Source of the DNA: Chloroflexota bacterium
Lineage (GTDB): Bacteria > Chloroflexota > Anaerolineae > Promineifilales > Promineifilaceae
DNA: 49,552 nt
NCBI GenBank assembly: GCA_024275635.1
Contig: JAJRYT010000096.1
Span: 1-49,552, forward strand
Reading direction: 5' to 3'
A program made the translations under genes and the position numbers. Below the pieces are notes generated by a model. It was not told where the DNA came from and ran no database searches. It saw only the letters and a list, made by a program, of their open reading frames with translations. Below, one piece after another: positions 1 through 11,209 of the stretch. The stretch's first letter is position 1; each line of letters opens with the position of its first letter.

Positions 1-451
1 ATAACTGTAAGCCGGTCATTTTTGTCGTTGCCGGGCAGGTCTGATGGCAAACGCTCTCACCTGGCTGGCTTGTTGTGTTGTCTCTGTTCGTTTGTTAATG
101 TGCGATGGGCTTTTTTGCCCGTTTGATCGCAAAACTCAAGTCAATTACTCAATTACCCAATTACTCAATTACCCCATCACTCAATCACCAGCAAACCACA
201 AAGTTAATCCTGAACGAACCCTTAAAAATATACCCGCGCCGGCAGCCACCACTTCCCCGGCCGGTTAGTAGAAGCGAGGGGGGAACGGTTATTCATGGTT
301 GATAGCGTCACGCAGTGTCACGTTATGGGCGGCACAGGCTTTTTCTTTTCAAGCAGCTCCAATCCAATACAGTTCTTCATCTGGCGGGAGTTTAGTCCCC
401 GAATCTTACGATGCTGCTTTCAGGGTTGGGAAAGGCCGTTCCCCCCGCCGG
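1..451. other. Left-edge region without a supported gene
   Basis: No convincing gene was found here. The region lies downstream of the minus-strand secreted-protein gene that ends at 452. Its recognisable content is a partial copy of the MITE-like repeat at about 112-223. Short open frames across the repeat are low-complexity (Asn/Tyr/Thr-rich) and look like repeat translation rather than protein. Confidence 0.6.
112..223. repeat. MITE-like repeat, copy A (partial)
   Basis: The core consists of repeated CAATTACTC/CAATTACCC units. It is followed by CACCAGCAAAC, AAAGTTAAT and the terminal motif GAACGAACCCTT, as in copies at 25727 and 39597. The left end is degraded, and only a weak CGTTTGATCGC stretch resembles the other ends. 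Confidence 0.6.
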
Positions 452-1489
452 CTACGGACTACCCGCTTGACCCGAATCCGGGTTAACCATCAGCCCGGAC
501 ACGTCCACCACTTCAAAATCAGCCCCGCTCACCACGTCCAATTCGTGCAGAATCCCATTATCCCAGCGTTCATCCGGCGCGCCGGAGATGTACCAGGCGG
601 AACCATTGTCGGCCAAAATCAAGCCGTAAGTTTTGAAGGCTTGCAGAATGACCTGCGCCTCGGCGGAAAAGCCGGACAAATCATAATCGGCGCGCAGGCG
701 GAGGCGCAGCCCCATGGGCGGGTAATTAACGCCGGTCAGGCTGGAAGCGTCGTGGCGGGCGGGCCAGATGTGGGCCTTCTGCGTCTGCGGCGCGGTGAAG
801 CGGATGGCGTGGCGGATTTCCCCGGCGGTCACCTCGTCGTAACGCACCAGGCCGGGCAAAATGGGCAGTCCGGCGGCGTCGGCCGACGTCCAGCCGTCGG
901 GGCGCAGGGCGTGGGCGTTCAGATCGAAAATAGCGCCGGAACCGGCCGTCCAACTGCCGTCCGGCTGAGGAAAAGCATAAAACAACTCATACAGTTTACA
1001 ATTATCCCGATCCAGCACGATGACGTGCCGGTCGCCATCCCCGCTGGGGCCGCCTTCGATGGGCACGCCAGACGGGATGGGGTAAGGGCCGTCGTCGCTT
1101 TCATCAGCGTAATCAAAACTGACCGCAGCGCCAGGCTGGCTGCCGGGCACATCTACGAAAGGGATGCCAATGGGGCTGTCGGAGCCAGGCGGCCAGACGC
1201 CAGAACCAAAATCGGCGTGCAGCGTCTCGTTAGCGCCGATGGCGGCGATGTAGTCGGCAGAGCGGGAATGAACGGGCAGGGTATCTACCGGGGTGTTCCA
1301 AATGTTGTCGGCGGGGAAAATGTTGCAGCCAGCAATTTGGGGGGGCGACGTTGGGGGAGTCTGGACGAGGGGAAGATAGGTGAGGAGATCGACGGCGGCA
1401 CGGCCGTTTTTGAGGAATACGGCCCCCACCACCGGCGCCAGCAGCAGCGCACCCAAACCCATTTTTATGCAGAGGGAACGCATCTTCAT
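452..1489 (-). CDS. Secreted protein of unknown function
   Basis: This encodes about 345 residues with an N-terminal signal peptide (Met-Lys-Met-Arg, then a hydrophobic Leu/Ala/Val stretch), so the product is probably exported. The mature part contains FPADNIWNTPVDTLP near its start and YPPMGLRLRLRADYD towards the C-terminus. I recognise this as the style of a conserved extracellular bacterial family, but I cannot assign an activity. The frame stays open to a TTG at 1501. However, GGAGGTG at about 1493-1499 is a strong ribosome binding site, so the start is ATG 1489 or ATG 1483. The gene stands alone on the minus strand, and a MITE-like repeat separates it from gyrB upstream. Confidence 0.8.
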   Translation of the reverse strand: MKMRSLCIKMGLGALLLAPVVGAVFLKNGRAAVDLLTYLPLVQTPPTSPPQIAGCNIFPADNIWNTPVDTLPVHSRSADYIAAIGANETLHADFGSGVWPPGSDSPIGIPFVDVPGSQPGAAVSFDYADESDDGPYPIPSGVPIEGGPSGDGDRHVIVLDRDNCKLYELFYAFPQPDGSWTAGSGAIFDLNAHALRPDGWTSADAAGLPILPGLVRYDEVTAGEIRHAIRFTAPQTQKAHIWPARHDASSLTGVNYPPMGLRLRLRADYDLSGFSAEAQVILQAFKTYGLILADNGSAWYISGAPDERWDNGILHELDVVSGADFEVVDVSGLMVNPDSGQAGSP

Positions 1490-1540
1490 TTTCACCTCCA
1501 ATGCGTTCTAATTCACGTCATTCGTGTCCATAAAACGCTG

Positions 1541-1685
1541 AGGGATCGCTCGTGAATAACTTTGTAGTTTGCTGGTAATTGGTAACTGGGTGATTGGGTA
1601 ATTGGTAACTGGTAATTGGGTAATTACCAGTTACCAATTACTCAATTACAAGTTCCCAAACGCCAAAATTGTAAACGCGCGCTCC

Positions 1686-1688
<3 letters not shown>
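1541..1688. repeat. MITE-like repeat, copy B
   Basis: This is a roughly 148-bp element with imperfect terminal inverted repeats. The left end reads AGGGATCGCTCG...TTTGTAGTTTG. The right end, reverse complemented, reads AGGGAGCGCGCG...TTTGGCGTTTG. The interior is a long imperfect hairpin of GGTAATTGGTAACTGG against CCAGTTACCAATTACTC. Its right end abuts and supplies the region of the gyrB stop codon (TAG, complement of 1686-1688). Confidence 0.65.
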
Positions 1689-3614
<1,926 letters not shown>

Positions 3615-3703
3615 TTACTAATCCTTTTTAGCATTTCGGCTTGCCGACCAGGCAGCGGCAGCGCTATTAACCATTAATTATTGAGAATTCATTATTAACC
3701 ATT

Positions 3704-3722
3704 ATCGACAACTTTTGTCGAT
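3704..3722. repeat. Small palindrome upstream of gyrB
   Basis: ATCGACAA and TTGTCGAT face each other across three bases. A second small hairpin, GGCGC-GTAA-GCGCC, lies at 3726-3739 by the stop codon of the membrane-protein gene. There is no U-run, so these are not canonical terminators. They lie between two minus-strand genes. Confidence 0.4.
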
Positions 3723-3738
3723 GTTGGCGCGTAAGCGC

Positions 3739-4692
3739 CTACTGTCCAAATAATGCGGCGTGGCGATCACGATAAAAAATAAATGTTGCCGCTAACAAGG
3801 CTGTGCTCACAAAGGCATGACCCCAAATGCTGACCCATGTTAACCAGGCGCCCTCATCAGCCAACAATAACACCCAATCCAATGCCTGCCCTATTAAAAT
3901 CAGCATTAACAATAATCCCATTGCGGGCAGCATGTAGCGGCGAATGATCTGCAAGCTTTCAATCATTGCCCGCCAGAGGGAACGGCCGTTTAGCACCATC
4001 CCGTGCGGCGTAAAACTCAAATAAATTAGCAGCCACATCAAAATGACCGGCCCCATCAATATTATAATCGAGGCCAGACCTTGACTTAAAAGAGAGACAA
4101 GTGCGCCGACAATCATCAAGGGTGTGTACACAATGAAGGCGACAACAATAAACGAGATGACCAGACCCACCAATTGCAGCCAAGTTCGGCCTACCTGTTG
4201 CAGAAAACCGGCCACATCTAATTTTCCGCCATCGCCATCCTGACGTCGGACTGCATGCGCCGTTAAGCCGAAGTAAACGGCCGTTAACAACAATCCAATC
4301 AGGCTAAACAGGACAAACAACAACAGCATCAGCCACGTACTTTCCAACTCAACGACTGTAGTCACAATTGGCGTCTTCTCAGGCGTCGCCCCGGCCATCA
4401 ACGCGGGGATGCCCAACAACGGCACACTTAAACTGGTAAACAAATTCGTGCGCGGCGCAAACGCCAGCAACGCATCCAGGTTCATGCCCGCCGCCGCCGC
4501 TTCTTGCTGCAAAAAGGCAGCCATACGCTCCACCAACAGGCGAATACTCAATCGAGGTCCTAACCAAAAAAAGCTGTCCAACAGGACGGGGATGAGCGTT
4601 AACCAGAAGTGCTTGGTCGTAACATCAAATCCGGCGGCGATTGTCGCTAAAACACCGGGAACGGGCGCTAATTCTTCCTTACTTTGCATCAT
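3739..4692 (-). CDS. Polytopic membrane protein, function unknown
   Basis: This encodes about 317 residues rich in hydrophobic segments. I see roughly six probable membrane helices, including stretches starting FWLTLIPVLLDSFFW, LMLLLFVLFSLIGLLL, LVGLVISFIVVAFIVY and MGLLLMLILIGQALDW. No catalytic motif is recognisable. The frame opens at a TTG (4698), but ATG 4692 is the better start. No strong ribosome binding site is visible. It lies downstream of and divergent from the MoxR operon that begins at 4848, and 124 bp upstream of gyrB on the same strand. I cannot name the family. Confidence 0.8.
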   Translation of the reverse strand: MMQSKEELAPVPGVLATIAAGFDVTTKHFWLTLIPVLLDSFFWLGPRLSIRLLVERMAAFLQQEAAAAGMNLDALLAFAPRTNLFTSLSVPLLGIPALMAGATPEKTPIVTTVVELESTWLMLLLFVLFSLIGLLLTAVYFGLTAHAVRRQDGDGGKLDVAGFLQQVGRTWLQLVGLVISFIVVAFIVYTPLMIVGALVSLLSQGLASIIILMGPVILMWLLIYLSFTPHGMVLNGRSLWRAMIESLQIIRRYMLPAMGLLLMLILIGQALDWVLLLADEGAWLTWVSIWGHAFVSTALLAATFIFYRDRHAALFGQ

Positions 4693-4847
4693 TTTCAACC
4701 CGTTAATTTTACCACATCCGTTCTATCTAAGCGAAAAACAGCTACCGCATCCAATCTTAAAGATTGCCCCCGTCTTCTTTTCGGAAACCCCGTTTTGCCT
4801 TATACTTGCCACCTAAAATTCACCAAGTTTATTGGACAGGAAAAATC

Positions 4848-5783
4848 ATGATTGCAGAAACGGCCGTTCGCCTGCGGCAAAACATCCAAAAAGTCATCGT
4901 CGGCAAAGACGACGTGATAGACATCGCCCTGATCGCCATGTTGTGCGAAGGGCATTTACTGCTGGAAGACGTTCCCGGTACGGGCAAAACCACGCTGGCC
5001 AAAACCATCGCCGCTTCCCTGGGCTGCGCTTTCCGCCGCGTTCAATTTACGCCCGACCTCCTGCCGTCCGATGTGACCGGCATATATTATTACAATCAAA
5101 AGCAGCAAGAGTTTGAATTTCGGCCCGGCCCCATCTTCTCCCAAATCCTGCTGGCCGACGAAATCAACCGGGCGACGCCGCGCACCCAATCCGCCTTGTT
5201 GGAAGCGATGCAGGAACGGCAGGTCACGGTAGACATTGCCACCCACCAACTGCCACGGCCGTTCCTTGTCCTGGCCACCCAAAACCCCATCGAACTAGAA
5301 GGCACCTTCCCCCTGCCCGAAGCCCAGCTTGACCGTTTCCTCATGAAACTGGCCATTGGCTACCCCGACGAGCAGCAAGAAAATGACATCTTACTCCGTT
5401 TCGAGCGCGAAGACCCGCTGGACACCCTGGGAAAAGTGGTTGAACCAGAAGACATCCTATCCATGCAGCGGCAAGTGCGTGAAATCCGGGTAGAAGATTC
5501 CGTCCGTAATTACATCGTCAATGTTTGCCGCCAGACGCGCCTTCATGAAGACATTGAACTAGGGGCAAGCCCGCGGGCGACAATGGCTTTGTACTCAACC
5601 TGTCAGGCGCTGGCGGCGATAAACGGCCGTGCCTTCGTCATCCCCGATGATCTCAAAAACATGGCCCCCTACGTCCTCACCCATCGCCTGGTCATCAACC
5701 CGCAAACCCGGCTGCGCGGCCGCCAGCCCGAAGACGTCATCCGCGAAGTCGTAGACACGGTAGCGGTGCCTGTTGAATCATGA
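4848..5783 (+). CDS. MoxR-family AAA+ ATPase
   Basis: This is a 311-residue AAA+ ATPase of the MoxR type. Members act as chaperones that mature or insert partner proteins and are usually encoded beside DUF58 proteins. Walker A is GTGKTT (Lys about 47). Walker B is LLADEINRA, followed by a sensor-1 stretch LATQNPIELEGTFPLPEAQ typical of MoxR. The frame is open further upstream, but ATG 4848 follows AGG with a 7-nt gap, and the homologous region begins here. It is first in a three-gene operon with the DUF58 gene (69 bp downstream) and the DUF4129 gene. Confidence 0.93.
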   Translation: MIAETAVRLRQNIQKVIVGKDDVIDIALIAMLCEGHLLLEDVPGTGKTTLAKTIAASLGCAFRRVQFTPDLLPSDVTGIYYYNQKQQEFEFRPGPIFSQILLADEINRATPRTQSALLEAMQERQVTVDIATHQLPRPFLVLATQNPIELEGTFPLPEAQLDRFLMKLAIGYPDEQQENDILLRFEREDPLDTLGKVVEPEDILSMQRQVREIRVEDSVRNYIVNVCRQTRLHEDIELGASPRATMALYSTCQALAAINGRAFVIPDDLKNMAPYVLTHRLVINPQTRLRGRQPEDVIREVVDTVAVPVES

Positions 5784-5852
5784 AGCGGCAAGGCGGCAGA
5801 GCGACAAAGCTATCCCGCTCCCCCACCCCCCTGCCCCTTTTAACCTTTTACC

Positions 5853-7331
5853 ATGAGTTCTAACACCCCCACCCCCCGCCTCGCTCCGCGCCAAAACAGC
5901 GGCCAGCGCCGCAAAAAAGCCCGCCAACGGATGTTGCAAGCGATGGCAACCGGCAAGAGCATCAACGAAGCCGATATTGCCCAATCCCGCGGGTTGGTCA
6001 TACGCGAACGCGAGAACAGCATTTTCAGCGACGCCTGGATGGCCATTGCCCTCATCTTCGTCATCATCGGCCTCGTCGCTGGGCGCAACATGGCTGTGCT
6101 GGCCCTGGGAATCATCCTCCTACTCATCGTCGCCGTCAGCGCCATTTGGAAAAACCTTTCTCTCCTCGGCGTCAGCTATGAGCGTAGTTTTGACCGCACC
6201 CGCGTTTTCCCCGGCGAACCGGTCATAATGACCTTCACCGTTGCCAATGACAAACTGCTGCCCCTCACCTGGCTGGAATTTCGAGATGAACTGCCAGTGG
6301 CCCCGGCCACAGAAACTAAATTCTCGCAAAAAGCCAGCGAAATAACCGGCCGTTACCTGCTGCGTTCCACCTTTTCCCTGCACGGCCGTGAACGTACCCA
6401 GCGTACCGCCACCCTGCGCTTCCCCACACGAGGCTACTACAACTTAGGGCCAGTCACCTACGAGTCGGGCGATATTTTCACCCTGTTCACCATCGCCCAA
6501 GAACACAAATACATTGACACCCTGGTCGTTTATCCCCAAATTTGGCCGCTGGTAGAACTGGGACTACCGGCCAAAGAGCCATTTGGCGAAGTCAAAGTAC
6601 GGCGCAGTTTGTTCACCGACCCTATCAAAACACAAGGCATCCGCGACTACCAACCGCAAGACCGCTTCCGTGACGTTCACTGGAAAGCAACCGCCCGCCG
6701 CGGCAATCTACAAACAAAAGTGTATGACCCTTCCACCGGCATGACGATGGCGCTGTTCTTGAACGTCGCTACGCTGCCCAAGCATTGGATGGGATTTGAG
6801 CCCGATCTGCTGGAACGGGCCATAAGTGTGGCCGCTTCAGTTGCCAACTACGGCATTCAGCAAGACTGGGGCGTGGGCGTCTATGCCAACGGTTCCTTGC
6901 CCAATTCTGACCAGCCTATCCGGGTTCCGCCGGGCCGCTCTACCGAACAATTAAGTCACATTTTGGAAGCGCTGGCGGCAGTGACGGAGTTCGCCACAGG
7001 GGCGATTGAACGGTTAATGTTCCGTGAAAGCCCCCATTTGCCCTGGGCGGCGACGATTGTGCTGGTAACGGCCGTTGTCACTGACGAAATCGCAGCCGCC
7101 CTCATCCGTCTCCAAGAAGCCGGCCGTCGTATCGTCCTCATCTCCCTAGCCGACGCCCCGCCCCCGGCCAGCATCGGTTCCATCCTCACCTACCACATCC
7201 CCGCCGCCACACCCGCCTTCCAAAGCGGCCCCCAAAACCAAACCGCCACCGAAGCCGCCCTCAGCGCCATTCCCACCCCCCAGCCTGTGGCCTTGGAATT
7301 AGAGCCATCAGGAATGAGTGAAGAGCAATGA
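5853..7331 (+). CDS. DUF58 domain membrane protein
   Basis: This encodes 492 residues. Two membrane helices lie at about 62-105 (AWMAIALIFVIIGLVAG and AVLALGIILLLIVAVSAIW). A beta-rich region follows, then the DUF58 signature RDYQPQDRFRDVHWKATARR at about 265-285. DUF58 proteins are the usual partners of MoxR ATPases and contain a vWA-like fold. The C-terminal tail is Ala/Pro-rich. ATG 5853 has no clear Shine-Dalgarno sequence, and the preceding 69 bp are C-rich. The stop overlaps the start of the next gene (ATGA at 7328-7331), indicating translational coupling. The role is probably in cell-envelope protein assembly, by family inference only. Confidence 0.9.
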   Translation: MSSNTPTPRLAPRQNSGQRRKKARQRMLQAMATGKSINEADIAQSRGLVIRERENSIFSDAWMAIALIFVIIGLVAGRNMAVLALGIILLLIVAVSAIWKNLSLLGVSYERSFDRTRVFPGEPVIMTFTVANDKLLPLTWLEFRDELPVAPATETKFSQKASEITGRYLLRSTFSLHGRERTQRTATLRFPTRGYYNLGPVTYESGDIFTLFTIAQEHKYIDTLVVYPQIWPLVELGLPAKEPFGEVKVRRSLFTDPIKTQGIRDYQPQDRFRDVHWKATARRGNLQTKVYDPSTGMTMALFLNVATLPKHWMGFEPDLLERAISVAASVANYGIQQDWGVGVYANGSLPNSDQPIRVPPGRSTEQLSHILEALAAVTEFATGAIERLMFRESPHLPWAATIVLVTAVVTDEIAAALIRLQEAGRRIVLISLADAPPPASIGSILTYHIPAATPAFQSGPQNQTATEAALSAIPTPQPVALELEPSGMSEEQ

Positions 7332-8839
7332 GCGTCCTTCAGCCTGCAACCTTCCGCCGGAAACTGGCCCAATTCTGGGTACATATTCAGCATGAATCTC
7401 TTTACCTGAGTTGGGGGCTGATGGAAGTGGCCCTCTTTACACCCATCAGCTTTGCGCTCTTGGGCTGGGCGCGGTATTGGCCTCCAGAACAGGTCACACT
7501 CTGGCTGCTGCTCATCATGTTCTTACCCTTCAATCTGGCCCGTTTAATGAGCCTCCTAAACATCCCCAAATCACGCCAGCAGTCAACCCTCGCCGTCGCT
7601 CTTGTCCTCACCATCCTCATCTCCATTCGCAGCCTGATTTACGCCCCCCAATCAGTATTGGATTTAACCTGGCTGACCGAATTCTTGGCCAATATAGCCG
7701 CGCCAGGCAATCTCCTGTGGCTGCGCGATGTGGCCATCTTTTCCCTCGTCATCATCATGTGGTGGCGCGGCCTCCGCCTGACCGTTCGCCAATTTGACAT
7801 TGAGCAAGCCGGATTCCGGCTCCGTTTAGGCATCTTGGTCGCGCCATTCGCCATCTGGTTTAATCAGGCCAGTCTGGCCTGGAACGTAACCCCCTTCATC
7901 TTGCTCTTTTTCCTGGCCGGGCTGATGTCCATCACCCTCATTCGTGCCGAGCAAATCGAAAAAAATCGGTCTGGTTTTTCAGTTTCGCTCAGCCCGCGCT
8001 GGCTCACACTCATCTTTGCCGCCAGCCTCTTAACTGTTTTGACAGCCGGGCTGCTGGCCGCCATTATCAGCGGCGAATCGCTGTTCGCCATCGCCGGTTG
8101 GTTGGCCCCATTGCTGGGCGCTTTCTATTTGGGCGGCGCTGTCATCACAAACACGCTGCTGCATCTCGTCCAACCGCTGCTGACGGCATTCGCCCGACTT
8201 ATTGATTGGTTGGCGCTCTTGCTGCAGCGTATCTTTGAAAACAACTGGATTGATCCGCAGCTGCAAAACCCCATTGATTTTAGCGACTTGTTAGCGACGC
8301 CGGCGGCAACCGACGTGGTTGAAATCATCACGCCGCCTAACCCAAATATTCGTATTTTGACTATTTTGCTCATGGTAGCAGTCGTATTGGCTGTTTCGCT
8401 GGCGTTGGGGCGGCTGTTCCGCCAGGCCCAGTTCGCGGCACGAGACAGCGAGTTGATTAGCGGTCAAGAGCGCGATGAGGATGAAGCGTTAGGGTTAGGG
8501 CAGCGGCTGCTACGACGTTTAGGCTTATGGCGTCGCTGGCGGGCGGCGGCCTCTGTCCGGCGCATTTACCGGCAAATGCTGAAAACGGCTGAGGATGTCG
8601 GCTTCCCTCGCAGCGAGTCGGAAACGCCGTATGAGTTTTTGGATACTTTGGCCCAGGCATGGCCGGAAAACACGGCCGATTCTCAACTCATCACCCAGGC
8701 TTATGTCAAAGTACGCTATGGTGAACTACCGGAAACTCAGGAAGAGTTGGAAGCTTTGGAATCCGCCTGGCAGCGTATCAACGCGGCCAAGCCGGTTGAG
8801 GCAGAGTCGCCGCCGCATCTGGCGCCAAAATTAGACTAG
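7328..8839 (+). CDS. Membrane protein with C-terminal DUF4129
   Basis: This encodes 503 residues. The N-terminal two-thirds holds about eight to ten hydrophobic helices. The cytosolic C-terminus (about 405-490), with RRIYRQMLKTAEDVGFPRSE, ETPYEFL and YGELPET, fits the DUF4129 domain. That domain is commonly found at the end of transglutaminase-like membrane proteins in MoxR/DUF58 operons. No transglutaminase Cys-His-Asp core is recognisable here, so this seems to be the membrane and DUF4129 portion without the enzyme. The start overlaps the DUF58 gene by 4 bp. Confidence 0.85.
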   Translation: MSVLQPATFRRKLAQFWVHIQHESLYLSWGLMEVALFTPISFALLGWARYWPPEQVTLWLLLIMFLPFNLARLMSLLNIPKSRQQSTLAVALVLTILISIRSLIYAPQSVLDLTWLTEFLANIAAPGNLLWLRDVAIFSLVIIMWWRGLRLTVRQFDIEQAGFRLRLGILVAPFAIWFNQASLAWNVTPFILLFFLAGLMSITLIRAEQIEKNRSGFSVSLSPRWLTLIFAASLLTVLTAGLLAAIISGESLFAIAGWLAPLLGAFYLGGAVITNTLLHLVQPLLTAFARLIDWLALLLQRIFENNWIDPQLQNPIDFSDLLATPAATDVVEIITPPNPNIRILTILLMVAVVLAVSLALGRLFRQAQFAARDSELISGQERDEDEALGLGQRLLRRLGLWRRWRAAASVRRIYRQMLKTAEDVGFPRSESETPYEFLDTLAQAWPENTADSQLITQAYVKVRYGELPETQEELEALESAWQRINAAKPVEAESPPHLAPKLD

Positions 8840-8964
8840 GATCGGTTCCGAAATGGTAAATGATGCCCAAGATGGCAAAGATTTAACATAAAATCATTCC
8901 CTGGTTCTCGTAACCTCCCTATTTTCATGGCCGAAAACGGCCGTTTCCCCCATCCAATCATTGT

Positions 8965-8993
8965 TTGACAGTCTAAATCTCCTATGTTATCAT
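8965..8993 (+). promoter_or_regulatory. Sigma-70-type promoter of the Roadblock gene
   Basis: A perfect -35 hexamer TTGACA (8965-8970), a 17-bp spacer and a -10 hexamer TATCAT (8988-8993) precede ATG 9054. Transcription would start near 9000, giving a leader of about 54 nt. An AACGGCCGTT palindrome lies at 8936-8945, just upstream. Confidence 0.7.
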
Positions 8994-9053
8994 CCACACA
9001 TTCTTGCTAACATAACATTAGTCTCTACCCAAGTACAACCAAGGAGATTTCGG

Positions 9054-9422
9054 ATGAGATCACGTACTGAAATGATGGTTGACCGTCTGCGGGATTTACA
9101 GGCAGGCACGCCAGATATTGAAGCATCAGCTGTAGTTAGTGTAGACGGTTTGATCATGGCCTCGTCCTTACCCGCCGGCGTTGACGAAGATCGCATCTCC
9201 GCCATGTCGGCCGCTATGCTCTCCCTGGGCGACCGGATTGCTTCCGAGTTACAGCGTGGGCTGCTTGATCAAGTCTACATCAAAGGCAGTGACGGTATTA
9301 TTGTTTTGATGGCTGTCGGTGAAGAAGCGGTGTTAACCGTTTTAGCGCGAGCGCAGGCCAAACTTGGTCTCATCTTCCTGGACATGAAACGCGCGGTGGA
9401 GGATTTAACGCGATTACTCTAA
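9054..9422 (+). CDS. Roadblock/LC7 domain protein
   Basis: This is a single-domain protein of 122 residues. The pattern DRLRDLQAGTPDIEASAVVSVDGLIMASSLPAG, followed by YIKGSDGIIVLMAVGEEAVLTVLA, is typical of bacterial Roadblock/LC7 (MglB-like) proteins. These often partner small GTPases in polarity or signalling. No GTPase gene is adjacent. The start is set by AAGGAG at 9041-9046 with a 7-nt spacer; the frame is open further upstream but lacks a start signal. It is monocistronic, with its own promoter and a strong downstream terminator. Confidence 0.9.
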   Translation: MRSRTEMMVDRLRDLQAGTPDIEASAVVSVDGLIMASSLPAGVDEDRISAMSAAMLSLGDRIASELQRGLLDQVYIKGSDGIIVLMAVGEEAVLTVLARAQAKLGLIFLDMKRAVEDLTRLL

Positions 9423-9476
9423 GGAACATCCATCCATGCGAAAGAATATTTCGCAACCATAACAAACGCTGAACAG

Positions 9477-9518
9477 AGAGCGGTGGGCATCACCTCAAAT
9501 GACCCCACCGCTCTTTTT
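9477..9518 (+). terminator. Rho-independent terminator
   Basis: An 11-bp perfect stem, AGAGCGGTGGG (9477-9487) with CCCACCGCTCT (9504-9514), is followed by a U-run at 9514-9518. It ends the Roadblock transcript upstream of the CTP synthase gene. Confidence 0.88.
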
Positions 9519-9565
9519 ATGTGGAACGATTTGCCAAATCGTTTTACATTTGAACGAGGTTTATC

Positions 9566-11209
9566 ATGACAAAGTTTATCTTCTTCACCGGCGGCGTCGT
9601 TAGTTCAGTCGGCAAAGGGGTCACGGCCGCCGCCCTGGGACGACTGCTGAAAGCGCGCGGCTTAACCGTTGCCGTACAAAAATTAGACCCCTACATCAAC
9701 GTGGATCCCGGAACCATGTCCCCTTACCAACACGGCGAGGTCTTCGTCACCGAAGATGGGGCCGAAACCGACCTTGACCTGGGACATTACGAGCGGTTCA
9801 TAGACATCAACCTGAACCAGGTCGCCAACGTCACCACTGGCCGCGTTTATGCCGAAGTGATCGCCCGCGAGCGGCACGGCGACTACCTGGGCGGAACCAT
9901 CCAGGTCATCCCTCACATCACCAACGAAATCAAACGCAACATCTACCTGGTCGCCGAAACCACCGGCGCTGACGTGGCGCTGGTGGAAGTAGGCGGCACA
10001 GTCGGCGACATTGAGAGCCTGCCCTTCATGGAAGCGCTGCGCCAAATGCGCTCCGACGTGGGCCACGCGAACACGCTGTACGTCCATGTGACCTTCCTGC
10101 CCTACCTTGCCGCCAGCCAAGAATTAAAAACGAAGCCTACTCAGCACAGTGTGCGCGAACTGCGCGGCATCGGCATCCAGCCCGATGTCATCATCGCCCG
10201 CGCCGACCATGACATTCCCCAGGAACATATCCAAAAAATCGCCCTCTTTTGTGACGTGAAGGAGCGGGCGGTGATTCCGGCCGTCACCAGCGACATTTTG
10301 TATAACATCCCCCTGCTGCTGGAAGAGACGAATCTGGCCGAGCACGTACTGGAACGTTTACAGCTAAAAGCGAAAAAACAGCCCGATTTACGCGCCTGGA
10401 AAGCAATGATTGACAGAATTCGCCAGCCCAAACCAACAATTAAAATTGGCATTGTGGGCAAATATGTGGAACTGCATGATGCTTACATGAGCGTGCGCGA
10501 ATCGTTGTACCATGCCGGGGTCGCCAACAACCGGGACGTCATTGTGGAATGGATCCACTCCGGCGACCTGGAAAAGGGGAAAGGGTGGGCGCAGTTTGCC
10601 GGGCTGGACGGCATTGTGGTTCCCGGCGGCTTTGGTGAGCGGGGCGTGGAAGGGAAAATTTTGGCGGCGCGCTGGGCGCGGGAGAATCAAGTGCCTTATT
10701 TGGGATTGTGCCTGGGGATGCAGGTGATGTGTATTGAGCTGGCGCGCCTGGCCTTGCAAAGTGATGAGCCGAACAGCACCGAGTTTGATTTACACACGGC
10801 GCATCCGGTGATTAGCCTGATGCCGGATCAACATGATCTGGCGGATATGGGGGGCACGATGCGGCTGGGGGCGTATCCGTGCTGCTTGACGCCGGGGACG
10901 AAGGCGGCGGCGGCGTATGGGCAGCCGGAGGTGTCGGAACGGCACCGGCATCGCTGGGAGTTTAATAATGCTTACCGTGAATTGCTGATGGAAAATGGGA
11001 TGGTGTTCAGCGGGTTGTCGCCAAACGGCCGTCTCGTCGAAATCGCCGAACTGTCCGACCATCCTTTTATGCTGGGCAGCCAGTTCCACCCGGAGTTTAA
11101 GAGCCGGCCCAACCGCCCGCACCCGTTGTTTAAGGCGTTTGTAGAAGCGGCCGTGCGGCGGCAGGAAGCGGGGGAAAAGTACGAAGTGGCTAAAGTGGAA
11201 AGTGACTAA
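9566..11209 (+). CDS. pyrG: CTP synthase
   Basis: This enzyme converts UTP to CTP with ATP and glutamine, the last step of de novo pyrimidine nucleotide synthesis. At 547 residues it has the standard length. The N-terminal synthetase domain begins with FFTGGVVSSVGKGVTAAALG (P-loop-like) and contains QKLDPYINVDPGTMSPYQHG. The class I glutaminase domain has the nucleophile in YLGLCLGMQ (Cys about 381) and the His/Glu pair in SQFHPEFKSRP. Its last 4 bp overlap tail-to-tail with the E1 gene on the other strand. Confidence 0.97.
   Translation: MTKFIFFTGGVVSSVGKGVTAAALGRLLKARGLTVAVQKLDPYINVDPGTMSPYQHGEVFVTEDGAETDLDLGHYERFIDINLNQVANVTTGRVYAEVIARERHGDYLGGTIQVIPHITNEIKRNIYLVAETTGADVALVEVGGTVGDIESLPFMEALRQMRSDVGHANTLYVHVTFLPYLAASQELKTKPTQHSVRELRGIGIQPDVIIARADHDIPQEHIQKIALFCDVKERAVIPAVTSDILYNIPLLLEETNLAEHVLERLQLKAKKQPDLRAWKAMIDRIRQPKPTIKIGIVGKYVELHDAYMSVRESLYHAGVANNRDVIVEWIHSGDLEKGKGWAQFAGLDGIVVPGGFGERGVEGKILAARWARENQVPYLGLCLGMQVMCIELARLALQSDEPNSTEFDLHTAHPVISLMPDQHDLADMGGTMRLGAYPCCLTPGTKAAAAYGQPEVSERHRHRWEFNNAYRELLMENGMVFSGLSPNGRLVEIAELSDHPFMLGSQFHPEFKSRPNRPHPLFKAFVEAAVRRQEAGEKYEVAKVESD

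Noticed and set aside
299..1555. 418-residue open frame on the plus strand opposite the secreted-protein gene
   Set aside because: It is antisense to a gene with signal peptide, ribosome binding site and coherent protein sequence; its translation is Arg/Gly-rich shadow sequence.
9525..9543. AACGATTT/AAATCGTT palindrome before pyrG
   Set aside because: It is short and AT-rich with no known role; the adjacent true terminator explains the region.
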